The notes: generated by a model from the letters alone, not told the origin. 64,000 nt of DNA from Lacticaseibacillus paracasei subsp. paracasei (GCF_000829035.1 NZ_AP012541.1:1736001-1800000), one strand, 5' to 3'. Counted from the stretch's first letter, positions 49,113 through 57,802 are shown. Numbers and translations: made by a program.

Positions 49113-50477
49113 TTAAGCCGCCGCCTCCGCTGCACCTTTTGCCTGCTCATCTTTATATAGTTTGCCATCATAGAACTTAATAAATGGGAACCAAATCAGG
49201 AAGGCTACAAGCGCACAAACGAAAGCTAAAACAATTGCTCGCCAATCGCCTGCCGTGCCGATGAACCCTGAAAGACCAAGTGGTGTTGGCCATGCCGGCT
49301 GTGCAATCATCGGTTTAACCCAATGCATTGAAATTGCGAAGTAAGCCATACTCATGGATGCCATCGGTGCTAAGAAGAATGGAATCGCTGTATATGGATT
49401 ATAAACAACTGGCATACCGAAAAGAATTGGTTCGTTAATGTTGAAGAAAGCTGGAACAACAGATGCCTTGCCTAATGCACCAAGCTGTGCCGATTTTGCA
49501 AAGAAGGCGATAAAAATAACCATTCCAAGCGTAGCGCCTGATCCACCTATAGTCACAAAACAGTTATTAAATTCTCCGGCAAATGGGATGTTTGCCCCCT
49601 TCTGATTCAACTGCATATTGGAGAGAACAATTGGGGTAAGGAACGAGGTCACAATCGTTGCGCCGTGAATGCCAACGATCCAAAGCGCATGCATGATAAA
49701 GTAGACGACCATTAGTCCTACCCATGTACTGGTCAGGTTAGTAACAAAACCAAACGGAATAGCAACAATCTTATAGATATCGGTGTTGAATGCCATCAAA
49801 ATACCATTAATGATAATGACAGTTAAGGCAATCGCAGCGGTCGGAATCAAAGCTGTAAAGGAACGTGAAACACCAGCTGGGACGGTATCCGGCATACTGA
49901 CCACAATATTCTTTTTAACAAACCACGCATAAAGTTTTACTGCAATAATCGACATGATAATGGCCGTAAAGATACCAGTCGTTCCCAGCCGAGTTACCCC
50001 ACCTGCGATGGCATAACCATCTATAATCTTGTTGTCCTTGGTGATTTCGGTGACCAAGGTCGCTGTCCCACCTTTAAAGACTAATTCAGGTATACACATA
50101 AAAAACGCCATCATAGAAAGCAATGCACCATTTAGAGGATTAATATCAATTTTTTCTTCCTGAGCCTGAATGCGAGTATATTCATAACCAAAAACTAAAC
50201 AGAAATAAAGTGCTAAAATGCCCATGGTCGCGCCATTGGCAAGCATATACAAATTTGCAACCTTATCAAAAGAACCCTTCCAAATACCGACTAATGCCGG
50301 AAAACTTTGGGGGAGAACATTAATAATTAAAAACATTGATCCAACGATGGTAAATGGAATGGATGCCATTCCGGCAGCCATGACTCCGCGAACGATTCTG
50401 AACGAGGCAAGTTTTCCCATTGGTCCCATCAAATGATTGTTCATAAATTTAAACAATTTATTATTACTTGAATCCAT
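49113..50477 (-). CDS. PTS system cellobiose/lichenan-type EIIC
   Basis: A 454-residue membrane permease of the Lac family (CelB/LicC type) with about ten hydrophobic segments, starting MDSSNNKLFKFMNNHLMGPM. NINEPILFGMPVVYNPYTAIPF near 345-366 is the conserved sugar-binding/transport motif. AAGGAGACAAAACT precedes the ATG at 50477. Partner EIIB and EIIA genes lie upstream in the same operon. A beta-glucoside substrate is inferred from the family and the linked GH1 enzyme. Confidence 0.93.
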   Translation of the reverse strand: MDSSNNKLFKFMNNHLMGPMGKLASFRIVRGVMAAGMASIPFTIVGSMFLIINVLPQSFPALVGIWKGSFDKVANLYMLANGATMGILALYFCLVFGYEYTRIQAQEEKIDINPLNGALLSMMAFFMCIPELVFKGGTATLVTEITKDNKIIDGYAIAGGVTRLGTTGIFTAIIMSIIAVKLYAWFVKKNIVVSMPDTVPAGVSRSFTALIPTAAIALTVIIINGILMAFNTDIYKIVAIPFGFVTNLTSTWVGLMVVYFIMHALWIVGIHGATIVTSFLTPIVLSNMQLNQKGANIPFAGEFNNCFVTIGGSGATLGMVIFIAFFAKSAQLGALGKASVVPAFFNINEPILFGMPVVYNPYTAIPFFLAPMASMSMAYFAISMHWVKPMIAQPAWPTPLGLSGFIGTAGDWRAIVLAFVCALVAFLIWFPFIKFYDGKLYKDEQAKGAAEAAA

Positions 50478-50499
50478 AGTTTTGTCTCCTTGTTTGAGC

Positions 50500-50994
50500 T
50501 CATTGTATGCTTTGAGCAAATTTATTTATTTGTTGTAAATACCGATCCTGATTTTTTTCAATCAAACGGATACGCACTAAGAGATAAAAACATATGCCTA
50601 GACCAATTAACAGAACAGTCGTTGCCAGAGATAAACCCTTTTGTCCTAAAAATGGAAACAGTTTTGTCCCAGATCCAGCGACAATTATGGATAAGCTCAG
50701 GAAATTGCTTATTAACTGAACTACATAACCGAACTTAGTAAATGGTAACTTGCTATCTCTTCGCCAGTACTTACTTACTTGTTCAACCGCTACCACTGCA
50801 TTTATAACGGTCAAACAAAACGGTACCCATTTCATCGCGCCCTGTGTGCCCAAACTAAGAAAAAACCAATATAAATTTGCAAAGAAAAAACCGGCGGTCA
50901 CGTAACGGATTAATAAATAGCGATTAAAGTACATACTAGTTAAGCTTAATTCTCTCCGACTCTTGTCATATCTTGCTTTATTTTGGTCTGACAT
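50500..50994 (-). CDS. Hypothetical membrane protein within the PTS operon
   Basis: Not recognised. A 164-residue protein with about four membrane helices (starting near residues 30, 52, 88 and 115) between a basic N-terminus and a charged C-terminal tail. It lies between the EIIA and EIIC genes with gaps of only about 25 bp, so it is part of the operon. The start is taken as ATG 50994 (AAAGGA about 11 bp upstream). It may be an accessory of the transporter; nothing in its sequence proves this. Confidence 0.7.
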   Translation of the reverse strand: MSDQNKARYDKSRRELSLTSMYFNRYLLIRYVTAGFFFANLYWFFLSLGTQGAMKWVPFCLTVINAVVAVEQVSKYWRRDSKLPFTKFGYVVQLISNFLSLSIIVAGSGTKLFPFLGQKGLSLATTVLLIGLGICFYLLVRIRLIEKNQDRYLQQINKFAQSIQ

Positions 50995-51020
50995 GCGTGT
51001 CACATTCCTTTCGCTTAGAC

Positions 51021-51338
51021 TTATTTCGTAGCTAACTTTTTATAGAGGTCAACGATTTCCCCTGCTAAGTCTCGAAATGTGATTGCATTCATAACATGAT
51101 CCTGTCCGTGCACCATCAATAATGATACTGGATGTTTTTTCCCTTGAGCTTCTTCGGTTAACATACCTGTTTGTGCATTATGTGCATCTGACAGAAAGCT
51201 GTCTGCCTCTTTCAGTTTTGCTTCTGCGGTAGAAAAATCACCGACTTTTGCAGCTTTAATTGCCTCAAAAGAAGATCCTTTTGCATTTCCTCCGGCCATA
51301 ATTAGCTGCATGATCACTAGTTGCTCTTGCTCGTTCAT
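51021..51338 (-). CDS. PTS lactose/cellobiose-type EIIA
   Basis: A 105-residue cytosolic phosphotransfer domain of the Lac family, all-helical and trimeric in relatives. LVIMQLIMAGGNAKGSSFEAI lies at the N-terminus, and the phosphorylated His is H77 in SLLMVHGQDHVMNAI. It receives phosphate from HPr and passes it to the EIIB encoded just upstream. GGAGGTCAGG precedes the ATG. Confidence 0.95.
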   Translation of the reverse strand: MNEQEQLVIMQLIMAGGNAKGSSFEAIKAAKVGDFSTAEAKLKEADSFLSDAHNAQTGMLTEEAQGKKHPVSLLMVHGQDHVMNAITFRDLAGEIVDLYKKLATK

Positions 51339-51347
51339 CCTGACCTC

Positions 51348-51662
51348 CTACTGCTCGTCAATCAGCTTAAGCGCCGTTTTTAGAACATTTTCGCCTTTCA
51401 TTAAGCCGTAATCCTGCATATTGATCACTTGAACTGGGATACTAAGATCCTTTTTGAAATCTCCCTCTAAATAACGCACTTGTGGTCCAAGCATCAGGAC
51501 ATCTGGCTTTTCTGAATCTAACTTGTCATGGGCATCTGAAGCCGAAGTAGCAAAGATTTTTGCTTCAATACCATCTTTGGTCGCTGCATCTTCCATTTTT
51601 TTGACTAACATACTGGTTGACATACCTGCTGCACAAACTAACATAATTGTCTTCTTACCCAT
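51348..51662 (-). CDS. PTS lactose/cellobiose-type EIIB
   Basis: A 104-residue cytosolic EIIB with the phosphorylated C10 in IMLVCAAGMSTSMLVKKM, and a family-typical VLMLGPQVRYLEGDFKK. First gene of the operon EIIB-EIIA-membrane protein-EIIC-glucosidase. GAGGAAAAACTA precedes the ATG. The 125-nt leader starts at a promoter covered by cre-like sites and two palindromic operators. Confidence 0.95.
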   Translation of the reverse strand: MGKKTIMLVCAAGMSTSMLVKKMEDAATKDGIEAKIFATSASDAHDKLDSEKPDVLMLGPQVRYLEGDFKKDLSIPVQVINMQDYGLMKGENVLKTALKLIDEQ

Positions 51663-51758
51663 TAGTTTTTCCTCGCTTTCAAAATTTCAAAGTTATTGTT
51701 CACCACAGAATGACTTTTTAATATCAGCATACTCGCTAGCTTAACGAGCCATATCAGA

Positions 51759-51774
51759 AGTCATTCGAATGACT
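51759..51774. promoter_or_regulatory. Palindromic operator A of the PTS operon
   Basis: AGTCATTCGAATGACT is a perfect 16-bp palindrome, located just downstream of the predicted transcription start. Probable GntR-regulator site, by context. Confidence 0.65.
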
Positions 51775-51790
51775 ATTCGTTCGAACGACT
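51775..51790. promoter_or_regulatory. Palindromic operator B of the PTS operon
   Basis: ATTCGTTCGAACGACT has a perfect 12-bp palindromic core (TCGTTCGAACGA) and abuts operator A with no gap. It covers the predicted transcription start. Confidence 0.6.
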
Positions 51791-51793
51791 TTT

Positions 51794-51822
51794 ATAATAC
51801 CAAGAAATCGCTTTCTTGTAAA
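51794..51822 (-). promoter_or_regulatory. Promoter of the PTS/glucosidase operon
   Basis: Minus-strand -35 TTTACA (51822-51817), 17 bp, -10 TATTAT (51799-51794). Confidence 0.7.
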
Positions 51823-51830
51823 CGATTTCT
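51803..51830 (-). promoter_or_regulatory. Two adjacent cre-like sites over the PTS promoter
   Basis: AGAAATCGTTTACA (51830-51817) fits the cre consensus TGWAANCGNTNWCA at 13 of 14 positions and contains the -35. AGAAAGCGATTTCT (51816-51803) fits at 12 of 14 and fills the spacer. CcpA/HPr-Ser-P binding would repress the operon on glucose. Confidence 0.65.
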
Positions 51831-51910
51831 TGAACTTTTTGAAATTTTGTCTCTACGCCTTATCGCAAAAGGCCGGCAACTGATAATGAAGACTTCAAAT
51901 AGCGATAAGC

Positions 51911-51955
51911 AAAAAAAAGCCTTCCAGCAAGGCATATTAATTGCTGGAAAGCTTT
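51911..51955 (-). terminator. Terminator of the pyruvate oxidase gene
   Basis: AAAGCTTTCCAGCAA / TTGCTGGAAGGC stem followed by T8 on the minus strand. Confidence 0.85.
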
Positions 51956-51980
51956 ATAATTTATATTTTAAGTCAACCAG

Positions 51981-53735
51981 TTAAGCATTTGTTACCGGTT
52001 TCTCCGCATCTTCCAATAACTGTCGGAATGGAATCAGACTTTCTGCATGATATTTCTTCACAAAAGCATCCACAGCAGCAGGATCCTGAGTTTGCTTGTC
52101 CAAAACAAGTTGTTCAACCGGAATTGGACGAAGATCAGAAATCTTCACATCAATGACAACCGGACCCTTACGATCTTTTGCCTTAGAAAATGCGGCTTTC
52201 AATTCGTCCAGATTGTGCACTTCAAATCCTTGAGCACCTAACGCTTCAGCTGCCTTACCATAATCGGCATCAATTAAATCAACCCCGGAGTGCGGCTGTT
52301 GCGTGTCATCCTGTTCAGCTTCAATAAAGCCCAAACTCTCATTCGTCAAAACAACGTTGATGATTGGCATATGATATTTGACCTGTGTCAGAATATCCTG
52401 CATGACCATGGCAAATCCACCATCACCAGAAATTGACCAAACTTGCCGATCAGGGAATTCCGCTTGCGCACCAATCGCTGCTGGCAAGGCATAACCCATT
52501 GTCGCATACCAGCCAGACGTCGTGAACACTTGATCATCATTGGTCTTCAGATAACGCATCCCATTGATGGTAACATTGCCAACGTCTACTTGGAAAATGG
52601 CATCTTTTTCGGCCATCTCATTGATCAATTTGAAGATTGGTTCAACGCGCAGTGGCGTGGAGCCATCATCTTCAAATGAAGTCATCCACTCGCGCCAATT
52701 TTCCTTGTTGGCCAGAGCAGCCCGATACCAAGCGCTTTCTGGCAATTGATCAGCCTTTTCGCTCAGTGCCTTGATGAACTTCTTAGCATCGGCCAAAACA
52801 GCTAAGTCAACCGTGTGACGACGGCCAAACTTGCTACCGTCAATATCAACCTGAATGTATTTAGCATTTGGTGCTATAAAGTATGGCTGGAATGGGAAAT
52901 CCGATCCCAAGAACAAGACGGTGTCAGCACCGCGCGCAACTTCAACGCCAGGTTTAGAAGCCACACGGCCGGCCGAGCCCATGTTTGCCTTATAATCATC
53001 AGGCACGATTCCCTTAGCCAAGGCAGTCGTGATGATCGGAATATGCGTTTTTTCTGAGAAAGCGATGATCTCGTCGCGCGCACCCCGCGCGCCATTTCCA
53101 ACATACAAGATTGGCTTCTTCGCATCTTTCAAGATATCCCAAGCTGCGGCAACCTGATCCGGGTCTGGATCAGGCAAAAGCGGCTTCTGGTACAGATTGG
53201 CTGATGATACATAATTGTCATCAATCTGGGTCCAACCTAAATCCTTTGGAATAGTCACAACGGCAACCCCGTTATGCTTATAAGCCTGACGAATCGCCTC
53301 GTCAACAACATGAGGCAATTGCTCAGCAGTCATGGCTGTACGGTTGTATACAGACACATCAGCAAACATTGGGTTCTCGTTCATTTCTTGGAAATAATTG
53401 GTGTTCATGGCAGCAGTTGGTACTTGCCCTACCAATGCCAAAACTGGCACATTATCATACTGTGCGTCATACAACCCATTCAGAAGATGAACAGCACCAG
53501 GACCGGCAGAACCAAACGTCGCCCCGATTCGACCCGTTACCTTAGCTTCACCTGCAGCAGCCAATGCGCCTACTTCTTCATGGCGAACCTGAACATAATT
53601 AATGGTGTGACGGCGATTGTACAGCGCATTCATGGTACTATCAAAGGAACCGCCCGGTAACCCATAAATATTATGGATACCCCAGTCTTCGAGCACCTTG
53701 ATCATTGCGTCTGCGGCGTTTATTTTTTCTGTCAT
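51981..53735 (-). CDS. pox: Pyruvate oxidase
   Basis: FAD- and TPP-dependent enzyme that converts pyruvate, phosphate and O2 to acetyl phosphate, CO2 and H2O2. The 584-residue protein has the TPP-activating Glu in YVQVRHEEVGALAAAGEAK near 53, a middle FAD domain (GNGARGARDE near 217) and the TPP-Mg motif SGDGGFAMVMQDILTQ, ending at NVVLTNESLGF near 465. Full length for POX. GGAGGCAAGTGTC precedes the ATG at 53735. Monocistronic. The promoter overlaps a cre-like site, fitting aerobic use after glucose depletion. Confidence 0.93.
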   Translation of the reverse strand: MTEKINAADAMIKVLEDWGIHNIYGLPGGSFDSTMNALYNRRHTINYVQVRHEEVGALAAAGEAKVTGRIGATFGSAGPGAVHLLNGLYDAQYDNVPVLALVGQVPTAAMNTNYFQEMNENPMFADVSVYNRTAMTAEQLPHVVDEAIRQAYKHNGVAVVTIPKDLGWTQIDDNYVSSANLYQKPLLPDPDPDQVAAAWDILKDAKKPILYVGNGARGARDEIIAFSEKTHIPIITTALAKGIVPDDYKANMGSAGRVASKPGVEVARGADTVLFLGSDFPFQPYFIAPNAKYIQVDIDGSKFGRRHTVDLAVLADAKKFIKALSEKADQLPESAWYRAALANKENWREWMTSFEDDGSTPLRVEPIFKLINEMAEKDAIFQVDVGNVTINGMRYLKTNDDQVFTTSGWYATMGYALPAAIGAQAEFPDRQVWSISGDGGFAMVMQDILTQVKYHMPIINVVLTNESLGFIEAEQDDTQQPHSGVDLIDADYGKAAEALGAQGFEVHNLDELKAAFSKAKDRKGPVVIDVKISDLRPIPVEQLVLDKQTQDPAAVDAFVKKYHAESLIPFRQLLEDAEKPVTNA

Positions 53736-53757
53736 GACACTTGCCTCCAATATTATT

Positions 53758-53774
53758 ACTTACATTTTGTAAGT
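53758..53774. promoter_or_regulatory. Perfect inverted repeat in the pox leader
   Basis: ACTTACA-TTT-TGTAAGT has 7-bp arms. It lies between the predicted transcription start and the ribosome binding site, and may be an operator for an unknown regulator or a small RNA stem. Confidence 0.45.
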
Positions 53775-53788
53775 TCTTTACGATTACG

Positions 53789-53817
53789 AGTATAACAATT
53801 TATTGATAACAATGCAA
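53789..53817 (-). promoter_or_regulatory. Promoter of pox
   Basis: Minus-strand -35 TTGCAT (53817-53812), 17 bp, -10 TATACT (53794-53789). Confidence 0.75.
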
Positions 53818-53827
53818 GCCCTTTCAT
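53814..53827 (-). promoter_or_regulatory. cre-like site at the pox promoter
   Basis: TGAAAGGGCTTGCA fits the cre consensus at 12 of 14 positions, but one mismatch is in the central CG. It overlaps the upstream part of the -35. Confidence 0.35.
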
Positions 53828-54002
53828 CTGGTTTAAGCAACCTTAACGCCCAAATTGCGACCTTAGCGTATAAAACGCTTAAACTAGCAAGCGACGACAC
53901 CATAACAGTCAAACAAGTGAACTAATACAGCATCACCACGCCATAACATGCTTGGTAAATCTTTTTCACAAATTAACTTCATGATGATCAGGATCATGGA
54001 TC
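53828..54002. other. Intergenic region between pox promoter and mvaS terminator, nothing recognised
   Basis: About 175 bp of non-coding sequence. A short GCGTATAAAACGC inverted repeat is present near 53872; no gene, promoter pair or hairpin-family copy could be assigned. Confidence 0.4.
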
Positions 54003-54034
54003 AAAAAACAGGACCGTCGAGGGACGGTCCTGTT
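54003..54034 (-). terminator. Terminator of the mevalonate operon
   Basis: CAGGACCGTC / GACGGTCCTG perfect stem with a 4-nt loop, then T6 on the minus strand. Confidence 0.92.
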
Positions 54035-54058
54035 CATCATCTTATTAGCTGTCAAGCA

Positions 54059-55225
54059 TTACCGCTGCTGATATTGACGTTCTTGACCGATCACACCGGT
54101 CAAAACAAACTGACCATGATAATAAGTCGGATCACTACGATAATCTTCTGGATCATAAGGCACCTTATCGCTGAAAACAGCTTCGTATTCAGGAACGGTT
54201 AATTCCTGACGATCAGCCAACATTTTAGCGTGATTGGCTGCATGCAGTTGTGCGGCAAAATCCGGTTGCAAGATGCCGCTAAAAAATTCTGCCACGGCCC
54301 CGGAGCCATACGAGAATAAACCGATCCGGTCACCCGCTTTCAAGCTAGTATCATTGTCCAACAACGACAGCAGACCCAAATACAAAGAACCGGTATAAAT
54401 ATTGCCAACTCGCCGGCAGTACCGAGTGCTTGCCTCAAAGCGCCGTTGCAGTCGCTCGCCAGTGGCTTCATCTGTGTCCGGCAGAACAAGCTTTAAAGCT
54501 TTCTTGCCCATTTTGGTATACGGTAAATGGAATGTCATCGCAGCAAAATCACTTGCTGTGTGATGGCGTTGGGTCTGGTATCGTGACCAAATTGCTTGAA
54601 AAAAAGCTAAATATTGTTCCGTTGAATACTTTCCTTGTGCAATTGCTGTGTCTTGATAAACCGGCCGCCAAAAATCGTCAATAGATTCAGACCGATAAAC
54701 CGAATCGTCTTCAATGGTCATGATGTGCGGCTCTGCTTTGATTAACATGGCAACCGCGCCCGCACCTTGTGTGACTTCTCCTGCTGTTGCCAAACCGTAC
54801 CGGGCGATATCCGCAGCAATGACTAAAACGGTTTTATCTGGGTGAGCGGCGATGTAGTCACGCGCCATCATTAGTGCGGCAGTACCGCCATAACAAGCTT
54901 CCTTTAACTCAACGGCCCGCACCCACTCAGGGAGTGCCAATAAATCATGAATAAACAATGCAGACGATTTACTGGCATCAACACCACTTTCAGTACCAAC
55001 CAAGACCATGCCCAAGCTAGCGCGAATCGCTGGCGTCAACAACTTTGTCGCTGCATTCGCACCCATCGTGACAATGTCTTGGCTAGAAGGTGGTACCGCT
55101 TGCTCGTCTTGGCCAATGCCAATCGTATATTTGTCCGGATCATCACCTCGAACCTGCGCGAGTTTTACTAAATCAACGTAGAAATCTGGGGTGTCCATAG
55201 CGATTGCATCAATCCCGATTTTCAT
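54059..55225 (-). CDS. mvaS: Hydroxymethylglutaryl-CoA synthase
   Basis: Condenses acetoacetyl-CoA with acetyl-CoA to HMG-CoA in the mevalonate route to isoprenoids. The 388-residue bacterial HMGS has E79 in VLVGTESGVDASKSSA, the nucleophile C111 in LKEACYGGTAALMMARD and the catalytic His in MTFHLPYTKMGKKAL near 232. The start overlaps the mvaA end by 17 bp. Last gene of the operon thiolase-mvaA-mvaS. Confidence 0.97.
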   Translation of the reverse strand: MKIGIDAIAMDTPDFYVDLVKLAQVRGDDPDKYTIGIGQDEQAVPPSSQDIVTMGANAATKLLTPAIRASLGMVLVGTESGVDASKSSALFIHDLLALPEWVRAVELKEACYGGTAALMMARDYIAAHPDKTVLVIAADIARYGLATAGEVTQGAGAVAMLIKAEPHIMTIEDDSVYRSESIDDFWRPVYQDTAIAQGKYSTEQYLAFFQAIWSRYQTQRHHTASDFAAMTFHLPYTKMGKKALKLVLPDTDEATGERLQRRFEASTRYCRRVGNIYTGSLYLGLLSLLDNDTSLKAGDRIGLFSYGSGAVAEFFSGILQPDFAAQLHAANHAKMLADRQELTVPEYEAVFSDKVPYDPEDYRSDPTYYHGQFVLTGVIGQERQYQQR

Positions 55226-56489
55226 CTTTTGATTGGCCTACTTTCTTGTTTAAACGAATGGTTGTTAAATATTGTTGCGCATGTTTTAAATCCATACTAC
55301 CTTGACGAAGTGCGTTCACAAGCATCGGCAATTCTGTTTCTGTTGCCCCGGCAGCAATGGCGAGGGCATTAGCTTGCAACTTCATGTGACCAGCTTGAAT
55401 CCCCGGTCCAGCCAATGCTCGCATCGCAGCAAGATTTTGCACCAACCCGAGGGCGGCAATAACTTGCTGCATGATAGCTAAATTCTGATACCCACCGAGC
55501 CGACGGACAACCTGCGCCATTGGTAAAGCACCGATCGCCCCGCCAACTGCCCCCATCGGCAAGGGCAGCTGTAAGTGACCAACTAAATGGCCCTGATCCA
55601 TATACCAGCGCGATAAAGGCTGATACCTGCCAGACGCACATGCAAATGCACCGATACTTGCTGCGACAGCGCGGGTATCATTGCCAGTAGCCAATACAGC
55701 ACCAATAATACCGTTAAGAATGCCCTTGTTGTGGGTCACTGCCCGCTCAGCATCGACAAAGGCTAAATCGCTAAGCTGAACAATTTTCTTAGCAATCACA
55801 TCTCCAGAAACAGCTTTCGTCGCTAAAGAAACCGGCTCAAGCGAAACCTCAGCCGTCACGAGTTCTGTTGGCGCGTTGGTTAGAATACTGACAAGCACAT
55901 CACCGTCTACCCAGCTTGTCACCGCCGCTGCGACCGCTTCGGCAACTGTATTCGCATAATTGGCCCCCATTGCCTGTTGCGGATCGAGCGTTAAACGGAT
56001 TTTCAAGAACTGCGCTCCTAGTGATTCGACTGTTAACTGATCAAGACCACCGCCACGTTGAATCATCGAAGGATGCGCAACCGCAATGACTTTCTGAATA
56101 TCAGTCTGATGAGCCAAAATCGTTTGCCTTGCTTGCACTAAGTCGGTCAAGTTAGTCAGGACTACTTCAGCGACCACTCGATGCGCCGCTACATGGGTCC
56201 TAACGCCGCCGTTTGCAGTCGCAAGCCTGGCCCCATTACTGGCAGCTGCAATCACAGAAGGTTCCTCATCCGCTATAGGCACTTGATGTAGCTGTCCATT
56301 GACCAACAAATTGCGAGCAACGCCTAGGGGTAAAGGAAACTCGCCGATAGCATTTTCGATCAGACGCGCTCCTGTGACTTCAGGCAAGCTATGCGTACCA
56401 GCTAACAACGCAGCATCCTGTGTTGTTAACCACCCTTCTTGAACCAATTGGTCACGCCGTTTTTCTGGAGACAACTCGTAAAATTTCAT
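55209..56489 (-). CDS. mvaA: Hydroxymethylglutaryl-CoA reductase, class II
   Basis: Reduces HMG-CoA to mevalonate. The 426-residue class II bacterial enzyme has ENAIGEFPLPLGVARNLLVNG near 66 with the catalytic Glu, DPQQAMGANYANTVAEAV near 180, NKGILNGIIGAVLATGNDTRA near 255 with the catalytic Lys and Asp, and MGAVGGAIGALPMAQV near 310. The ATG at 56489 follows GGGAGATCGTG and fits the family N-terminus MKFYELSPEKRR; an upstream ATG at 56552 lies inside the thiolase gene. Confidence 0.96.
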   Translation of the reverse strand: MKFYELSPEKRRDQLVQEGWLTTQDAALLAGTHSLPEVTGARLIENAIGEFPLPLGVARNLLVNGQLHQVPIADEEPSVIAAASNGARLATANGGVRTHVAAHRVVAEVVLTNLTDLVQARQTILAHQTDIQKVIAVAHPSMIQRGGGLDQLTVESLGAQFLKIRLTLDPQQAMGANYANTVAEAVAAAVTSWVDGDVLVSILTNAPTELVTAEVSLEPVSLATKAVSGDVIAKKIVQLSDLAFVDAERAVTHNKGILNGIIGAVLATGNDTRAVAASIGAFACASGRYQPLSRWYMDQGHLVGHLQLPLPMGAVGGAIGALPMAQVVRRLGGYQNLAIMQQVIAALGLVQNLAAMRALAGPGIQAGHMKLQANALAIAAGATETELPMLVNALRQGSMDLKHAQQYLTTIRLNKKVGQSKDENRD

Positions 56490-56500
56490 CACGATCTCCC

Positions 56501-57682
56501 TCAGACATGCATCGCGATTTGCATGGCGATACCGATGCCACCGCCAACGCACAATGCGGCAATGCCTTGGCGTTGATTACGTTCAGCCAGATCGTACAAT
56601 AATGAGATTAAAATTCGGGCACCTGAAGCTCCCAATGGATGACCCAACGCTAAGGCGCCACCATTGATATTGAATTGTTCATCCTTTAAACCAAGGTCAC
56701 GAGCCACAGCAACGCTTTGTGAGGCAAATGCTTCATTCAATTCAATTTGATCAATTGCCGCGATAGAGCCGCCGGTTGCCTGCAGTATTTTATCGATCGC
56801 CAGTTTTGGCGCATACCCCATAATTGCCGGATCAATACCCACCTCGGCAAAACCAGTGATCGTCGCTAAATAATGGAGCCCCAGTTGTTCGGCTTTCGAT
56901 TTTGCCATCAGGATCAAGGCGGCTGCGCCATCATTAATGCCGCTTGCGTTACCTGCTGTAACAGTACCGCCGACTTCAAAAACAGGCGGTAATTGGGCTA
57001 ATTTAGCCAATGACGTATCGGGCCGAATGGCTGAATCACGATCTACGATGACATCCCCGTGACGGGCAGCAATCGTCACTGGGGCGATCTGACTCTTAAA
57101 CCGACCCTCAGCTGCGGCGGCCGCGGCGCGTAAATGCGAACGGAGAGCAAACTCATCTTGCTCCTGACGACTGACGTTAAATTGTGTCGCCACATTTTCC
57201 GCCGTGATTCCCATTGGCTGTTGACTGAAGGCATCATTTAATCCATCGCGACTCAAACCGTCAACCAGCGTTGTATCGCCAAATTTGTGGCCTGAACGAA
57301 CCGCTTCGGCGTAATAAGGTACTTGACTCATGCTTTCGGTACCGCCCACAAGCACCGCGTCAGCCTCGCCGAGTTGAATGGCAGCTTGCCCAAGCCGCAC
57401 TGCCTTCAGGCCTGAGCCACAGACTTCATTGACAGTCATCGCCGTGCTGCTAGTGGCCATACCGCTTTTTAATCCGATTTGTCGGGCAACATTCTGCCCA
57501 GAACCAGCCTGCATGACATTACCAAAGATCGCCTGGTTGAGTAACGCTGGGTCAATTCGTGCAGCCTTAATCGCCGCCTGCGCTGCCGCAACCCCTAAAT
57601 CAACGGCACTGGCGCCAGCCAAATCACCACCCAACTTACCAATCGGCGTCCGTTTGGCACTTAGAATCACAACTTCTTCCAT
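56501..57682 (-). CDS. Acetyl-CoA C-acetyltransferase (biosynthetic thiolase)
   Basis: Makes acetoacetyl-CoA from two acetyl-CoA, feeding mvaS. The 393-residue thiolase has the nucleophile C88 in MTVNEVCGSGLKAVRLG, the His in GGALALGHPLGASGARIL near 349 and the second Cys in ALCVGGGIGIAM near 379. AGGAGGTCATC precedes the ATG. First gene of the upper mevalonate operon. A hairpin repeat begins 13 bp upstream of the start and almost touches the ribosome binding site, so the promoter must lie in or beyond it. Confidence 0.96.
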   Translation of the reverse strand: MEEVVILSAKRTPIGKLGGDLAGASAVDLGVAAAQAAIKAARIDPALLNQAIFGNVMQAGSGQNVARQIGLKSGMATSSTAMTVNEVCGSGLKAVRLGQAAIQLGEADAVLVGGTESMSQVPYYAEAVRSGHKFGDTTLVDGLSRDGLNDAFSQQPMGITAENVATQFNVSRQEQDEFALRSHLRAAAAAAEGRFKSQIAPVTIAARHGDVIVDRDSAIRPDTSLAKLAQLPPVFEVGGTVTAGNASGINDGAAALILMAKSKAEQLGLHYLATITGFAEVGIDPAIMGYAPKLAIDKILQATGGSIAAIDQIELNEAFASQSVAVARDLGLKDEQFNINGGALALGHPLGASGARILISLLYDLAERNQRQGIAALCVGGGIGIAMQIAMHV

Positions 57683-57694
57683 GATGACCTCCTA

Positions 57695-57802
57695 AAGAGC
57701 GTGAACAGCCAACCGGCGCATAATCAAGAACGAGGGCAATGGCCGAGCCATTGTTCTCGTGGTTCTGATGTGCCGGTTTCTGTGGCTATGAACGCGTTTC
57801 GA
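57695..57802. repeat. Intergenic hairpin element upstream of the thiolase gene
   Basis: AAGAGCGTGAACAGCCAACCG at one end and GGCTATGAACGCGTTTC at the other. The arms pair through CCGGCGCAT/ATGTGCCGG, AACGAG/CTCGT and CAATGG/CCATTG around a 3-4 nt loop; 108 bp. Same family as the copies at 45892 and 15705. Confidence 0.8.

Noticed and set aside
51769..51984. Plus-strand 71-residue open frame between the PTS operon and pox
   Set aside because: It runs through the PTS promoter, the cre-like sites and the pox terminator and has no good ribosome binding site. Treated as a chance frame.
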